Shown here: piece after piece, positions 25,377 through 34,732 of the stretch
Layout of the letters: each line of letters starts with the position of its first letter
Position numbering within the stretch: position 1 is the stretch's first letter
Source: Ruegeria conchae
Lineage (GTDB): Bacteria; Pseudomonadota; Alphaproteobacteria; Rhodobacterales; Rhodobacteraceae
Length of the DNA: 64,000 nucleotides
Direction: 5' to 3'
Assembly: GCF_000192475.1 (NCBI RefSeq)
Contig: NZ_AEYW01000025.1
Location: forward strand, 117,226 to 181,225
Made by a program: the position numbers and the translations under genes
Notes under the pieces: generated by a model
Seen by the model: only the letters and a program-made list of their open reading frames with translations
Databases searched by the model: none
What the model was told of the DNA's origin: nothing

Positions 25377-26638
25377 GCAAGCCGGACATATCGCCTCCAC
25401 CCCTGCGCAATGATTGCTTTGCCTTGCCCGCCGGGGTGAACTGGACGCCGGTCGACGACGCACTGGCATTGCTCCGGGACAGATTGACCGTGGTAACAGG
25501 GGTCGAAAGCGCGCCGCTGATGCAGGCCGCCGGTCGCATTCTGGCAGAAGATGTGCAGGCCAAACGGTCAAACCCACCACAGCCCAACACCGCTGTTGAT
25601 GGATACGGATTTGCCGGACCAGTGGCGGATGGCCCTTGTGTCTTGCCCTTGGTTGAAGGTCGCGCAGCGGCCGGTGTTCCGTTTGGCGGTAAGGTTCCCT
25701 CGGGCCATGCCGTACGCGTGTTGACCGGGGCTGCGCTTCCGGAGGGTGTTGATACGGTTATTCTGGAAGAGGATGTGACCCTCGATCAGGGTCACATTGC
25801 GTTCCGAGGTCCATTGAAAAAAGGTGCAAACGCACGAAAGGCTGGCGAAGACGTGGTCGAAGGTGCGCTGGCCTTGCCTGCAGGGCGACGGCTGACACCC
25901 GCTGATTTGGCACTTTTGTCGGCAATTGGGTTGGCCGAAGTGTCGGTGTACAAAGTGCTGCGCGTCGGGGTGCTGTCGACCGGGGACGAATTGGTCGAGC
26001 CCGGTGACATTGCCGCACCAGGGCAAATCTACGACGCCAACCGTCCGATGCTGTTATCGCTGGTCGAACGAATGGGGTTTGAACCGGTTGATCTTGGCAG
26101 CGCCGAGGACAGCCGGGAGGCGTTGGAGCATCGTCTGAATCATGCCGCTCGGCAGGTGGATGTGATCCTGACCAGCGGTGGGGCCTCTGCCGGGGATGAA
26201 GATCACGTCTCAGCCCTGTTGCAAGAGGCTGGGGCGATGCAGGAATGGCGCATCGCACTGAAACCCGGTCGGCCTTTGGCGTTGGGCATGTGGGATCAAA
26301 CGCCGGTGTTCGGCCTGCCCGGCAATCCGGTGGCCGCAATGGTCTGCACGTTGGTATTCGCCCGCCCCGCGCTGACCTTAATGGCCGGAGCTGGTTGGCA
26401 GGAACCGCAAGGTTTCGACGTGCCTGCTGCATTTGAAAAGCGCAAGAAACCGGGCCGCCGCGAATATCTGCGCGCCCGCATCCGTGAAGGACGGGCCGAG
26501 GTGTTTCATTCAGAAGGGTCCGGCCGGATAAGCGGGCTGAGCTGGGCCGAAGGGCTGGTTGAAATCGAGGACGGTGCCCGCGATATCCAGCCGGGTGATC
26601 CAGTACGATTTATCCCCTACGGAAGCTTTGGGCTCTAA
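25373..26638 (+). CDS. moeA: Molybdopterin molybdenumtransferase MoeA
   Basis: Inserts molybdate into adenylylated molybdopterin. It is 421 residues long, as expected. Seen are NTAVDGYGF near 73, AVRVLTGAALPEGVDTVI near 117, the MoaB-like loop VLSTGDELVEPG near 200, VILTSGGASAGDEDHV near 263 and VFGLPGNPVAAMV near 307. It ends the fdhD-mobA-mobB-moeA operon. Its stop codon directly abuts the stop codon of the next, convergent gene with no spacer. Confidence 0.96.
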   Translation: MSKPDISPPPLRNDCFALPAGVNWTPVDDALALLRDRLTVVTGVESAPLMQAAGRILAEDVQAKRSNPPQPNTAVDGYGFAGPVADGPCVLPLVEGRAAAGVPFGGKVPSGHAVRVLTGAALPEGVDTVILEEDVTLDQGHIAFRGPLKKGANARKAGEDVVEGALALPAGRRLTPADLALLSAIGLAEVSVYKVLRVGVLSTGDELVEPGDIAAPGQIYDANRPMLLSLVERMGFEPVDLGSAEDSREALEHRLNHAARQVDVILTSGGASAGDEDHVSALLQEAGAMQEWRIALKPGRPLALGMWDQTPVFGLPGNPVAAMVCTLVFARPALTLMAGAGWQEPQGFDVPAAFEKRKKPGRREYLRARIREGRAEVFHSEGSGRISGLSWAEGLVEIEDGARDIQPGDPVRFIPYGSFGL

Positions 26639-27631
26639 TCAGTCGAACGTCCCTGCAACCCGTCCCAGCAGCATAAAAGCGCGCGCGGTACGCGTCTCAC
26701 CCAATGCGTTCAGTTCGGCGTCGCTGGCGTCGGGTTCGAACTCAACGATCATGTGATCGAAGCGCCGTAGGAAATGGTGTGCCGCATCGCGAAAGATCGG
26801 ATCCTGTTTCATGCGCGCCGCCGTCAGCGCCAGCGAAGACCGGTCCCGGATACCGCCCAACGCAGCCACCGAACGCCCGCGGGCGCCTTGCGCAAACTGC
26901 CGCCAGATCTCGGGCCGGGCCATATCGGGGCGCAGGTCATCCATATAGATGCCTTCCTGACTAAGCAGGGTCAGAACATCCTGTGAGGCCTGAACAAGTT
27001 GCGATGCATTGCGATCCTTCAACGCAAGACGCAGCGCGTCGAATCCCGCCTCATCGCTCTGCGTTTCGGGGAAGTTCAGGGCACGGATGAAGATATTGGT
27101 TGGCAACGGGGCCGCTATCTCATCCGCAGGCGTGCCAAGTTCCAAGGTGGTTTGATTTGCAGGTTCGGATGCAGGCTTGCTGGCGCGCGCAGGTTCGCTG
27201 CGATTGGTTGAGAATGTCGCTAATGCGCTCTCGGTCTTTTTGGCACTTTCGGCGATTTCATCCAGTTTCTTGCCGACCGTCGGTTCATAGGTGCTGGTCG
27301 CGCGCTGTTGTTGCACCACATAGCTGTTGCGGATTGCGTCGATAGCGGTTTGCAGACGCGCGCTTTCTTCGCGCATAACGCGACTGGCGCGCATCGTCAA
27401 CGCTGCAACCCAGATCATCGCCACTGGCATAAACACCGCCAGAAATGTGACGATAAATCCGCCTTCCTGTGCCCCGGGTAGCACCAGAAATACTACTGAC
27501 ACCACCAGCCAGATCAGGCTGAGCACAACAGCCGCGATCTCGATCTCGGTAATCGAGGGATGCGCGGGCCGATCGTAGATTCCCAGCGAGGTCGGTTTCT
27601 CGGGTTCTTGCTCGGGCTCAGACCCTGACAT
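26639..27631 (-). CDS. Hypothetical membrane protein upstream of greA
   Basis: A 330-residue protein. Two transmembrane helices at about 30-55 and 60-80 follow an acidic N-terminus. A coiled-coil-prone region (about 85-145, SARLQTAIDAIRNSYVVQQQ) and a low-complexity linker follow, then a helical C-terminal domain of about 170 residues with RALNFPETQSDEAGFDALRL and FLRRFDHMIVEF. I recognise no family beyond having the look of a conserved Rhodobacteraceae protein. It begins 14 bases after the greA 3' end is passed on the same strand, so the two could share regulation. Confidence 0.75.
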   Translation of the reverse strand: MSGSEPEQEPEKPTSLGIYDRPAHPSITEIEIAAVVLSLIWLVVSVVFLVLPGAQEGGFIVTFLAVFMPVAMIWVAALTMRASRVMREESARLQTAIDAIRNSYVVQQQRATSTYEPTVGKKLDEIAESAKKTESALATFSTNRSEPARASKPASEPANQTTLELGTPADEIAAPLPTNIFIRALNFPETQSDEAGFDALRLALKDRNASQLVQASQDVLTLLSQEGIYMDDLRPDMARPEIWRQFAQGARGRSVAALGGIRDRSSLALTAARMKQDPIFRDAAHHFLRRFDHMIVEFEPDASDAELNALGETRTARAFMLLGRVAGTFD

Positions 27632-27645
27632 GATAAATGCTCCGG

Positions 27646-28116
27646 TCAGGCGTATTCGATACTCAGAACTTCGTAAGAGCGTACACCGCCGGGGGTGCGA
27701 ACCTCGACACTGTCGCCTTCATCTTTGCCGATCAGGGCGCGGGCGATCGGGGATTTGATGTTCAGGAGGCCATTTTCAATATTGGCTTCATACTCACCGA
27801 CGATCTGCCAGGTCTTTTCTTCGTCGGTATCTTCATCAACCAATGTCACCTTGGCGCCAAACTTGATCGCACCCGACAGCTTGGCGGGATCGATGACGTC
27901 GGCAAGCGACAGGATGCCCTCAAGCTCTTTGATGCGGCCCTCGATAAAGCCCTGCTTTTCGCGAGCGGAATGGTATTCCGCGTTCTCTTTCAGGTCACCG
28001 AGTTCGCGGGCTGAGGCAATCGCCTCGATGATCGCCGGGCGCTCGACGGATTTCAGGTTTTTTAGCTCTGCCTCGAGCGCGGCATTGCCCGAAGGCGTCA
28101 TGGGGATCTTTTCCAT
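27646..28116 (-). CDS. greA: Transcription elongation factor GreA
   Basis: Rescues backtracked RNA polymerase by stimulating transcript cleavage. At 156 residues it is the standard size. The N-terminal coiled coil contains [20 protein letters not shown], with the acidic tip that reaches the active site, and the C-terminal domain has [21 protein letters not shown] chose ATG 28116 ([10 protein letters not shown]) as the family start; an extension of five codons upstream is possible. The 233-base leader region upstream contains a GC-rich hairpin at 28144-28171 without a U-run. Confidence 0.96.
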   Translation of the reverse strand: MEKIPMTPSGNAALEAELKNLKSVERPAIIEAIASARELGDLKENAEYHSAREKQGFIEGRIKELEGILSLADVIDPAKLSGAIKFGAKVTLVDEDTDEEKTWQIVGEYEANIENGLLNIKSPIARALIGKDEGDSVEVRTPGGVRSYEVLSIEYA

Positions 28117-28349
28117 AGTCTTGTCGTCCACGCATAAATGTTACGCCCCGCCGCACAAAAGCGTCGGGGCGAAGGATGGGTTGGCAATTACCTGACCCAA
28201 ATGGAGCGTGAATTGCAAGAGGGGAGGCGCGGGTTGTCAGTAAACTCGCAACTTAGCGCCGCCGTTTAGGAGGTTGATTGCGCCGGTGGCGCTGCCCCAA
28301 CAGCTCTCCGCGTCGCCAACGGCTGGCATCGTGCCCAAGCCACAACATC

Positions 28350-28730
28350 TCAATCATACTGAACCACCTCGAATTCGATGCCGTTGTCGTCGCGGAAATA
28401 GAAGCGCCGCCCGGGCTCATAATCAGCGTGGTTGTGAGGTTTGAACCCTGCTTTGCGGACCTTTTCTTCGGTGGCGTCGATATCTTCGACCAGCACGCCC
28501 ACATGGTTCAATCCGCCCACGATATCATAGCTGCTTTCACTTAATGGCTTCGGATCATCGGGGGCGTAGAGTGCCAGATAGGTGTGAGCGCTGCCCACAT
28601 GCACTGTGTAGCCACCGGCAATGGCCGGGCCTTCCCAGCGTGTTTTCCAGTCAAAGACTTTCTGCATCCACGCCGCAGATGCCTTTGGGTCGCGGACCGT
28701 GAAGTTGGTATGTTCCAGAGTCGCCATCAT
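28350..28730 (-). CDS. Glyoxalase/VOC-family protein under SoxR-type promoter
   Basis: A 126-residue single vicinal-oxygen-chelate protein. It opens with LEHTNFTVRDPKASAAWMQKVFDW and ends GRRFYFRDDNGIEFEVVQYD, so the metal-ligand-like H (LEHTNF), H (LNHVGV) and final E (FEVVQ) are present. The substrate is unknown; the family includes glyoxalases, dioxygenases and resistance proteins. Two adjacent ATGs follow AGGAG. A promoter with a SoxR box lies 37 bases upstream, divergent from soxR, which makes this the most likely SoxR target here. Confidence 0.9.
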   Translation of the reverse strand: MMATLEHTNFTVRDPKASAAWMQKVFDWKTRWEGPAIAGGYTVHVGSAHTYLALYAPDDPKPLSESSYDIVGGLNHVGVLVEDIDATEEKVRKAGFKPHNHADYEPGRRFYFRDDNGIEFEVVQYD

Positions 28731-28766
28731 AGGATCTCCTTCCTGATTTAAGGCTTGTCCCGACTC

Positions 28767-28797
28767 ACCGTAATTTCTAAACCTAACTTTAGGTCAA
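28767..28797 (-). promoter_or_regulatory. SoxR-box promoter for the VOC gene
   Basis: On the minus strand, TTGACC (28797-28792) and TACGGT (28772-28767) are separated by 19 bases, the overlong spacing used by MerR-family activators. Inside the spacer is the dyad CTAAA-N6-TTTAG (28777-28792). Aligned without gaps, this segment is close to the E. coli soxS promoter box, including the central AAGTTA. The soxR gene starts 22 bases away on the other strand. Confidence 0.85.
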
Positions 28798-28818
28798 GGG
28801 ATATTTTTGGAGAATGTT

Positions 28819-29274
28819 ATGGCTGTTTCCGAAGGATTGGCGATTGGTGCTTTGGCTCGACGGACAGGGTTAGCTGTGTCGGCGATCCGGTACTATGAGG
28901 CGCAGGGTTTGATATCTCCGTGGCGAAACGCGGGTGGGCAGCGGCGGTATCAGCGCGCAGATATCCGGCGGCTAAGCTTTGTGATGATCGCCCAGCAGTT
29001 CGGCCTGACCCTGCCGGAAATACGGGAAGTGCTTTTGGAACTGCCCGGTAATCGAACACCGACGCCGCAGGACTGGAAAAACATCAGCGAAGGATTGCGC
29101 ACTCGGCTGGATCAGCGAATCGATACGCTGATGCGGTTGCGCGACAATCTGGACGGCTGTATCGGCTGCGGCTGTCTCAGCTTGCCTAAATGTAAGCTTT
29201 ACAACCCCGATGACAGGGCAAAATCCCATGGTAGCGGTCCCAGATACCTGATGGGCGATGCGCCAGAGGCTTGA
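28819..29274 (+). CDS. soxR: Redox-sensitive transcriptional activator SoxR
   Basis: A MerR-family regulator of 151 residues. The N-terminal helix-turn-helix reads IGALARRTGLAVSAIRYYEAQGL. The C-terminal cluster motif CIGCGCLSLPKCKLYNPDD supplies C114, C117, C119 and C125, the four ligands of the 2Fe-2S cluster that senses redox-cycling compounds. ATG 28819 follows GGAG at good spacing; an upstream TTG at 28807 is less likely. It is divergent from the VOC gene, with the SoxR box between them. No soxS is expected in this lineage. Confidence 0.96.
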   Translation: MAVSEGLAIGALARRTGLAVSAIRYYEAQGLISPWRNAGGQRRYQRADIRRLSFVMIAQQFGLTLPEIREVLLELPGNRTPTPQDWKNISEGLRTRLDQRIDTLMRLRDNLDGCIGCGCLSLPKCKLYNPDDRAKSHGSGPRYLMGDAPEA

Positions 29275-29310
29275 TGTGTCGAATAGCGTCATTGTTACGC
29301 CGTGTTTCGA

Positions 29311-29340
29311 TTGACCAAAGTCTTTCCGACCATGTAATCA
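29311..29340 (+). promoter_or_regulatory. Candidate sigma-70 promoter of the ETF-QO gene
   Basis: TTGACC (29311-29316) and TAATCA (29335-29340) are 18 bases apart, about 70 bases upstream of the ETF-QO start and 37 bases after soxR ends. This is the best sigma-70 match in the gap; it is a prediction by eye only. Confidence 0.45.
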
Positions 29341-29410
29341 GCCGTGAAACAATATTGCGCCGACCAAGCGGTGAAAGCGCCAATTCGGAAAGTTAGCTAA
29401 GGAGCCCGCG

Positions 29411-31057
29411 ATGGCCGAGATTGAACGCGAAGCGATGGAATACGACGTGGTGATCGTGGGTGCAGGCCCCGCGGGCCTGTCGGCGGCCATCCGTCTGAAA
29501 CAGCTGGATGCCGACCTGAATGTCGTGGTTCTGGAGAAAGGTTCGGAAGTGGGTGCACATATCCTTTCGGGTGCTGTGCTGGATCCTTGTGGTCTGGACG
29601 CGATGATCCCGGACTGGAAAGAAAAAGGCGCGCCGTTGAACGTGCCTGTGCACGAAGACAACTTCTACATGCTGGGTGAGGCGGGTCAGATCCGTATCCC
29701 CAACTTCCCGATGCCGCCGCTGATGAACAACCACGGCAACTACATCGTCTCGATGGGCAATGTCTGCCGCTGGATGGCCGAACAGGCCGAGGAACTGGGC
29801 GTCGAAATATTCCCCGGCATGGCCTGTTCCGAGCTGGTCTACGGTGAAAACGGTGAAGTCAAAGGCGTCGTGGCCGGTGTTTTTGGCCTAGAGGCCGACG
29901 GTTCTTACGGTCCTAACACTGAGCCGGGTATGGAGTTGCACGGTAAATACGTCTTCCTGTCGGAAGGCGTGCGCGGTTCACTGTCCAAGGAAGTCATCGC
30001 CAAATACGACCTGTCTGCCGGTAAAGAGCCGCAGAAATACGGCGTCGGCATGAAAGAGATCTGGGAGATCGACCCGGCCAAGCACAAAGAAGGCAGCGTC
30101 ACGCACACCATGGGCTGGCCACTGGGCAGCAACGCGGGTGGCGGGTCGTTCATCTATCACCTTGAAAACAATCAGGTCTATGTCGGTTTTGTGGTTCACC
30201 TGAACTACAAGAACCCACACCTGTACCCCTACATGGAATTCCAGCGCTTCAAGCATCACCCGATGGTGGCCGAGCTGCTGAAAGGCGGCAAGCGCGTTGC
30301 TTACGGCGCGCGCGCGATCACCGAAGGCGGCTATCAGTCGATGCCGAAACTGGTGGCTCCGGGTGTGGCGCTGCTGGGCTGTTCGGCGGGCATGGTCAAC
30401 GTGCCTCGCATCAAGGGCAACCACAACGCCATGCTGTCGGGTAAAGCAGCGGCTGAGGCCGCTTATGACGCCATCAAGGCCGAGCGTTCGGGCGATGAGT
30501 TGACCGCCTATGAGGCTGACGTTCGTGAAGGCGCAATTGGCGCCGACCTGAAGAAGGTGCGGAACGTCAAGCCGTTGTGGTCGAAATACGGCCTAACCGC
30601 CAGCCTGGTGCTGGGTGGCATGGACATGTGGACCAACACGCTGGGCTTTTCGCTGCTGGGCACGCTGGGCCACGGTAAGAACGACGCGGAATCGACGGAA
30701 GATGCCAGCAAGCATCAACCGATCGACTATCCGAAACCAGACGGTACACTTTCCTTTGATCGCCTGACGAACGTATCGTTTGCGGCCACCAATCACGAGG
30801 AAAGCCAGCCTTGCCATCTGAAACTGGCCGACCCGGAAATACCGGTGAAGGTCAACCTGCCTAAATTCGATGAACCGGCGCAGCGTTATTGCCCCGCAGG
30901 CGTCTATGAAATGGTCGAGGATGAAAACGGTCCGCGATTCGTCATCAACTTCCAGAACTGTGTTCACTGTAAGACCTGCGACATCAAGGATCCCAGCCAG
31001 AACATCACTTGGACAACGCCGCAAGGCGGCGACGGACCGAACTACCCCAATATGTAG
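29411..31057 (+). CDS. Electron transfer flavoprotein-ubiquinone oxidoreductase
   Basis: A membrane-associated flavo-iron-sulfur protein that passes electrons from ETF, reduced by acyl-CoA and other dehydrogenases, to ubiquinone. It is 548 residues long. The FAD fold VVIVGAGPAGLSAAIRL begins near residue 13. The C-terminal 4Fe-4S domain shows CPAGVYE and NCVHCKTCDIKDP, giving the four cluster cysteines. The protein matches its mitochondrial counterpart closely in layout. Codon use appears strongly biased, which suggests high expression. AAGGAG precedes the ATG. It functionally complements the acyl-CoA dehydrogenase at 15765-17468. Confidence 0.96.
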   Translation: MAEIEREAMEYDVVIVGAGPAGLSAAIRLKQLDADLNVVVLEKGSEVGAHILSGAVLDPCGLDAMIPDWKEKGAPLNVPVHEDNFYMLGEAGQIRIPNFPMPPLMNNHGNYIVSMGNVCRWMAEQAEELGVEIFPGMACSELVYGENGEVKGVVAGVFGLEADGSYGPNTEPGMELHGKYVFLSEGVRGSLSKEVIAKYDLSAGKEPQKYGVGMKEIWEIDPAKHKEGSVTHTMGWPLGSNAGGGSFIYHLENNQVYVGFVVHLNYKNPHLYPYMEFQRFKHHPMVAELLKGGKRVAYGARAITEGGYQSMPKLVAPGVALLGCSAGMVNVPRIKGNHNAMLSGKAAAEAAYDAIKAERSGDELTAYEADVREGAIGADLKKVRNVKPLWSKYGLTASLVLGGMDMWTNTLGFSLLGTLGHGKNDAESTEDASKHQPIDYPKPDGTLSFDRLTNVSFAATNHEESQPCHLKLADPEIPVKVNLPKFDEPAQRYCPAGVYEMVEDENGPRFVINFQNCVHCKTCDIKDPSQNITWTTPQGGDGPNYPNM

Positions 31058-31161
31058 GCAAGAACATGGGCGTTGGCAGGGTCGTGAAGGCTCTGCCATT
31101 GCCCTTCGCCCACCAAAGCCCTAGCTTGTCCTTCAGTCAACGACAGTAAGGCAGGCAATCG

Positions 31162-32874
31162 GTGGTTTCCCTGGTAAAACGTACGGCATTGGCCGTCATT
31201 CTCAGCTCAGCAATAACGCTCCCGGCGGTAGCCGATACCGGGTCGGGGTCGTATCTGGCGGGGCGGCAGGCGATTTATCAAAGCGACTATCCAGCCGCCG
31301 AGCGGTATTATTCGCAGGCGCTTCAAGCAGATCCTAAAAACGCAAAACTGTTAGAAAACGTTGTTGTAGCGCGGTTGGCTCTGGGTGAAATCGAGCGTGC
31401 CTTGCCGGTTGCGAATGCCATCGAAGAACAGGATTTACCCAGTCAGGCTGCCCGGATGGTGATCGCGGCGAATTTGCTTGCAAGCGGAGAGCTGGATGAA
31501 TTTCTGGCCCGAGACCCTGAGACACAGGGGGTTGGTCCTTTGGTCGATGGTCTGTTGATCGCATGGACACACATGGCGCAGGGTGCCATGTCCAAGGCGA
31601 TGGAAGAATTTGATGCGGTTTCTACGCAGGAAGGGCTTAAAGAATTTGCGCTCTACCATAAGGCTATGGCCTTGGCATCGGTCGGGGATTTCGAAGGGTC
31701 CGAAGCGATTTTTGAGGCCGACAACGGTGCTGTTGCCCGCTTCTCGCGCCGCGCGGCGTTGTCGCGAACCGAAGTTTTGTCGCAACTCGACCGCAACGAA
31801 GATGCGCTTCAATTCCTTGATGATGTGTTCGCTGCAGGAAGTGACCCGACCATTGAAGGGTATGTAAGTCGCCTGACTAACGGCGAAACGTTGCCGTTTA
31901 CACATGTGCGATCTGCACAGGACGGCATGGCCGAAGTGTTCTATTCAGTGGGTGCGGCACTGAGCGCCGAGGCCGCGCCCGACTATGTACTCCTCTATAT
32001 TAGGGCCGCGACGTTCCTGCGCTCAGACCACATCGACGCGATCCTGCTGAGCGCAGAGCTGCTGGACGGGCTGGAGCAATATGATCTCGCTGTTGATGTC
32101 TATCGGCAGGTACCACCGACAAGCAGCGACTATCACGCTGCCGAGTTGGGGCGCGCCGAAGTGCTCAGCCGTTCCGATCGCAAAGATGCAGCCGCCGAAG
32201 TGTTGCAAAACCTCGCAGCGCAGAGCCCCGATTTGCCGGGCGTACATGTGGCTTTGGCAGATCTCCGGCGACAGCAGGAAAATTATACAGCAGCAGTCAC
32301 GTCATATGACAAGGCCATTGCTCTGACCGAAGAAGGCGCGGGCAGCAACTGGTTCCTGCACTATGCACGCGGGATATCCCATGAACGTCTCAAGAACTGG
32401 GAGATGGCCGAGGCCGATTTCCGACGCGCGCTTGAGTTAAACCCGGATCAACCGCAGGTGCTGAACTATCTGGGGTATTCTTTAGTTGAACGAAAAGAGA
32501 AGCTGGATGAAGCGCTTGAGATGATTGAACGCGCCGTCGCTGCGCGACCGGACAGCGGCTATATTGTCGACAGTTTAGGGTGGGTGTTGTTCCGCCTGGG
32601 CCGGTATGATGAGGCGGTTGATCACATGGAGCGAGCCGTTGAGCTGATGCCTGTCGATCCGGTGGTGAATGATCATCTGGGCGATGTCTATTGGGCTGTA
32701 GGTCGTGCTCGCGAGGCGGAGTTTCAGTGGAAACGTGCCCTGTCCTTCATCGACCCCGAAGACACCGATGGAGAGGCCGATCCTGAGCGTATTCGTCGTA
32801 AGATTGAGGTAGGGCTGGATACTGTCTTGCACGAAGAGGGCGCTGAGCCATTGAAAGTTGCCAATGAAGGCTGA
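31162..32874 (+). CDS. Exported TPR-repeat protein
   Basis: A 570-residue protein with an N-terminal signal peptide (about 1-25, ALAVILSSAITLPAVA) and many tetratricopeptide repeats. The clearest are AERYYSQALQADPKNAKLL near 45 and a run from about 365 to 540 (AEADFRRALELNPDQPQVLNYLGYS, EALEMIERAVAARPDSGYI, AVDHMERAVELMP). These act as protein-binding scaffolds. The partner is unknown. The start is GTG at 31162. The end overlaps ispE by 11 bases, so the two are translationally linked. Confidence 0.88.
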   Translation: MVSLVKRTALAVILSSAITLPAVADTGSGSYLAGRQAIYQSDYPAAERYYSQALQADPKNAKLLENVVVARLALGEIERALPVANAIEEQDLPSQAARMVIAANLLASGELDEFLARDPETQGVGPLVDGLLIAWTHMAQGAMSKAMEEFDAVSTQEGLKEFALYHKAMALASVGDFEGSEAIFEADNGAVARFSRRAALSRTEVLSQLDRNEDALQFLDDVFAAGSDPTIEGYVSRLTNGETLPFTHVRSAQDGMAEVFYSVGAALSAEAAPDYVLLYIRAATFLRSDHIDAILLSAELLDGLEQYDLAVDVYRQVPPTSSDYHAAELGRAEVLSRSDRKDAAAEVLQNLAAQSPDLPGVHVALADLRRQQENYTAAVTSYDKAIALTEEGAGSNWFLHYARGISHERLKNWEMAEADFRRALELNPDQPQVLNYLGYSLVERKEKLDEALEMIERAVAARPDSGYIVDSLGWVLFRLGRYDEAVDHMERAVELMPVDPVVNDHLGDVYWAVGRAREAEFQWKRALSFIDPEDTDGEADPERIRRKIEVGLDTVLHEEGAEPLKVANEG

Positions 32875-33685
32875 GGCATTCGCCCCCGCCAAAATCAACC
32901 TGACCCTACATGTAACCGGCCAGCGAGACGATGGCTATCATATGCTGGATTCATTGGTTGCCTTCGCAGATGTCGGGGATCGACTTACCTTTTCTTCGGG
33001 ACCCAACCTGGCATTGTCGGTAGCGGGCGAGTTCTCGAGCGGTGTGCCAATCGACCATAGCAATCTGGTCTGGCAGGCTGCGGAGGCGGCTGGCTGGACC
33101 GGCAGCATTCTTCTAGACAAGCAACTGCCCCATGGCGGCGGTATCGGAGGCGGGTCTTCAGACGCAGCCGCGGTCCTGCGCACGGCGACGGCTCAGGGGT
33201 CCATAAACGCCAATGATATTGCGTTGTCGCTGGGGGCAGATGTCCCGGCATGCCTATACGCTGCTGCGGCGCGAATGCGAGGTATCGGTGAGCAGATCGA
33301 ACCGATTAACTTGCCGCCATTGCCAGCTCTTCTTGTTAATCCGGGGATCGCAGTTCCAACCGGGCCTGTGTTTTCTGCGCTTCAATGTCGAGAGAACGCG
33401 CCGATGCCAGCGAGAATTCCTACGTTCAAAACGCCAGTAGATTGTGCGGCGTGGCTACGGAATCAGCGCAATGACCTTGAAGCGCCAGCGATGACGGTAG
33501 CCCCGGGAATTGCAGCTGTCCTTGATGCACTGAGCGATACACGCGACGTGTTACTGACCCGCATGTCAGGTTCAGGCTCTACCTGCATGGCGCTTTATCC
33601 GACCCTGAAAGCGGCCCATTTCGCCGCCTACGAGATCGGAGTCGCCCAACCCAACTGGTGGTGCCGCGCGACGATGCTTAGTTGA
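32864..33685 (+). CDS. ispE: 4-diphosphocytidyl-2-C-methyl-D-erythritol kinase
   Basis: The GHMP kinase of the MEP isoprenoid pathway. It is 273 residues long. FAPAKINLTLHVTGQRDDGYH opens the protein, the phosphate loop LPHGGGIGGGSSDAAA lies near 87, and SLGADVPACLY and TRMSGSGSTCMALY follow. ATG 32864 is inside the TPR gene end. Its 3' end overlaps the polyprenyl synthase gene by eight bases on the opposite strand, so two isoprenoid genes are arranged tail to tail. Confidence 0.95.
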   Translation: MKAEAFAPAKINLTLHVTGQRDDGYHMLDSLVAFADVGDRLTFSSGPNLALSVAGEFSSGVPIDHSNLVWQAAEAAGWTGSILLDKQLPHGGGIGGGSSDAAAVLRTATAQGSINANDIALSLGADVPACLYAAAARMRGIGEQIEPINLPPLPALLVNPGIAVPTGPVFSALQCRENAPMPARIPTFKTPVDCAAWLRNQRNDLEAPAMTVAPGIAAVLDALSDTRDVLLTRMSGSGSTCMALYPTLKAAHFAAYEIGVAQPNWWCRATMLS

Positions 33686-34676
33686 GGCGCGAAACAACGT
33701 AGTCCGCCAGATCGCCTAGCAATGTGCGGATTTCGTGGTCAGGAACGGCTTCCAATGACGCCTTCGCCTTGGCTGCCCAGCCGAACGCATCTGCGCGGGT
33801 AGCTTCCAGCGTGCGGTATTTGGCCATCAGCGATAGGGCGTAGTCCAGATCGCCTTCTTCCTGACGTCCGCGCCCTATCGTGCGTACCCAGAAAGCATGT
33901 TCATCAGCGGTGGCTTGCGCCACAGCTTTAATGACGGGCAGTGTTAGCTTTCGCTCGCGGAAGTCATCACCGACATTCTTGCCGGTGACCGCGCTATCAC
34001 CTTGATAATCCAAAAGATCATCAGCGATCTGGAAGGCAACCCCAAGCGCATCACCATAATCGTAAAGCGCTTTGACTTGAGCATCGTTTGCGCCGGCAAT
34101 GACACCACCAACCTCGGTTGCAGCCGAGAAAAGCGCGGCAGTCTTCCCACGCACGACTTGCAGATAGACACCCTCATCCGTGCCCAGATCGGTGGCTGCT
34201 GTCATCTGCAGCACTTCACCTTCCGCGATTGTGGCCGACGCGTTAGCCAGAATATCCAGAACCCGTAGCGAGCCCGTTTCAACCATCAGCTGGAAACTGC
34301 GGGAAAACAGATAGTCGCCAACCAGAACGCTGGATTTATTGTCCCATAGCAAGTTTGCGGTGGGCCGCCCACGCCGCTGCCCGCTTTCGTCCACGACGTC
34401 GTCATGCAAAAGGGTCGCGGTGTGGATGAATTCGACAGTCGCGGCCAGCTTAACGTGATGGTCGCCGGAATAGCCAAATAACTGTGCAGCAGCCAGCGTC
34501 AGCATTGGGCGCAGGCGTTTGCCACCTGCCTCAACCAGATGTGCAGTCACTTCGGGGATACGTGGGGCATGTTCCGACGCCATTCGGGTCCGAATCAGCG
34601 TGTTCACCGCTGCCATTTCACCCGCCAACATCTCAGACAGACGCTCATGCGGTTTCGAGATCGTGCTGACGCTCAT
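33678..34676 (-). CDS. ispB: Polyprenyl diphosphate synthase (ubiquinone side chain)
   Basis: Elongates isopentenyl diphosphate units to the long ubiquinone tail. It is 332 residues long. Aspartate-rich motifs are LLHDDVVDES near 94 and AFQIADDLLDYQGD near 215, with GGKRLRPML near 53. Small residues before the first motif (FIHTATLLHDD) fit a long-chain product; roseobacters use Q10, so decaprenyl is likely. ATG 34676 is preferred to GTG 34679 because AGGAG then has better spacing. Confidence 0.93.
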   Translation of the reverse strand: MSVSTISKPHERLSEMLAGEMAAVNTLIRTRMASEHAPRIPEVTAHLVEAGGKRLRPMLTLAAAQLFGYSGDHHVKLAATVEFIHTATLLHDDVVDESGQRRGRPTANLLWDNKSSVLVGDYLFSRSFQLMVETGSLRVLDILANASATIAEGEVLQMTAATDLGTDEGVYLQVVRGKTAALFSAATEVGGVIAGANDAQVKALYDYGDALGVAFQIADDLLDYQGDSAVTGKNVGDDFRERKLTLPVIKAVAQATADEHAFWVRTIGRGRQEEGDLDYALSLMAKYRTLEATRADAFGWAAKAKASLEAVPDHEIRTLLGDLADYVVSRLN

Positions 34677-34732
34677 CACACTCCTGATACAAGGCTCGAC
34701 ATCCCAGTCACCTTGCCCTTACATCCATCCCC

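Noticed and set aside
28144..28171. GC-rich hairpin upstream of greA considered as a terminator or riboswitch
   Set aside because: The stem (CGCCCCG with CGGGGCG, extended by CGC/GCG) has no U-run on either strand and no recognisable riboswitch core; it may only be leader structure.
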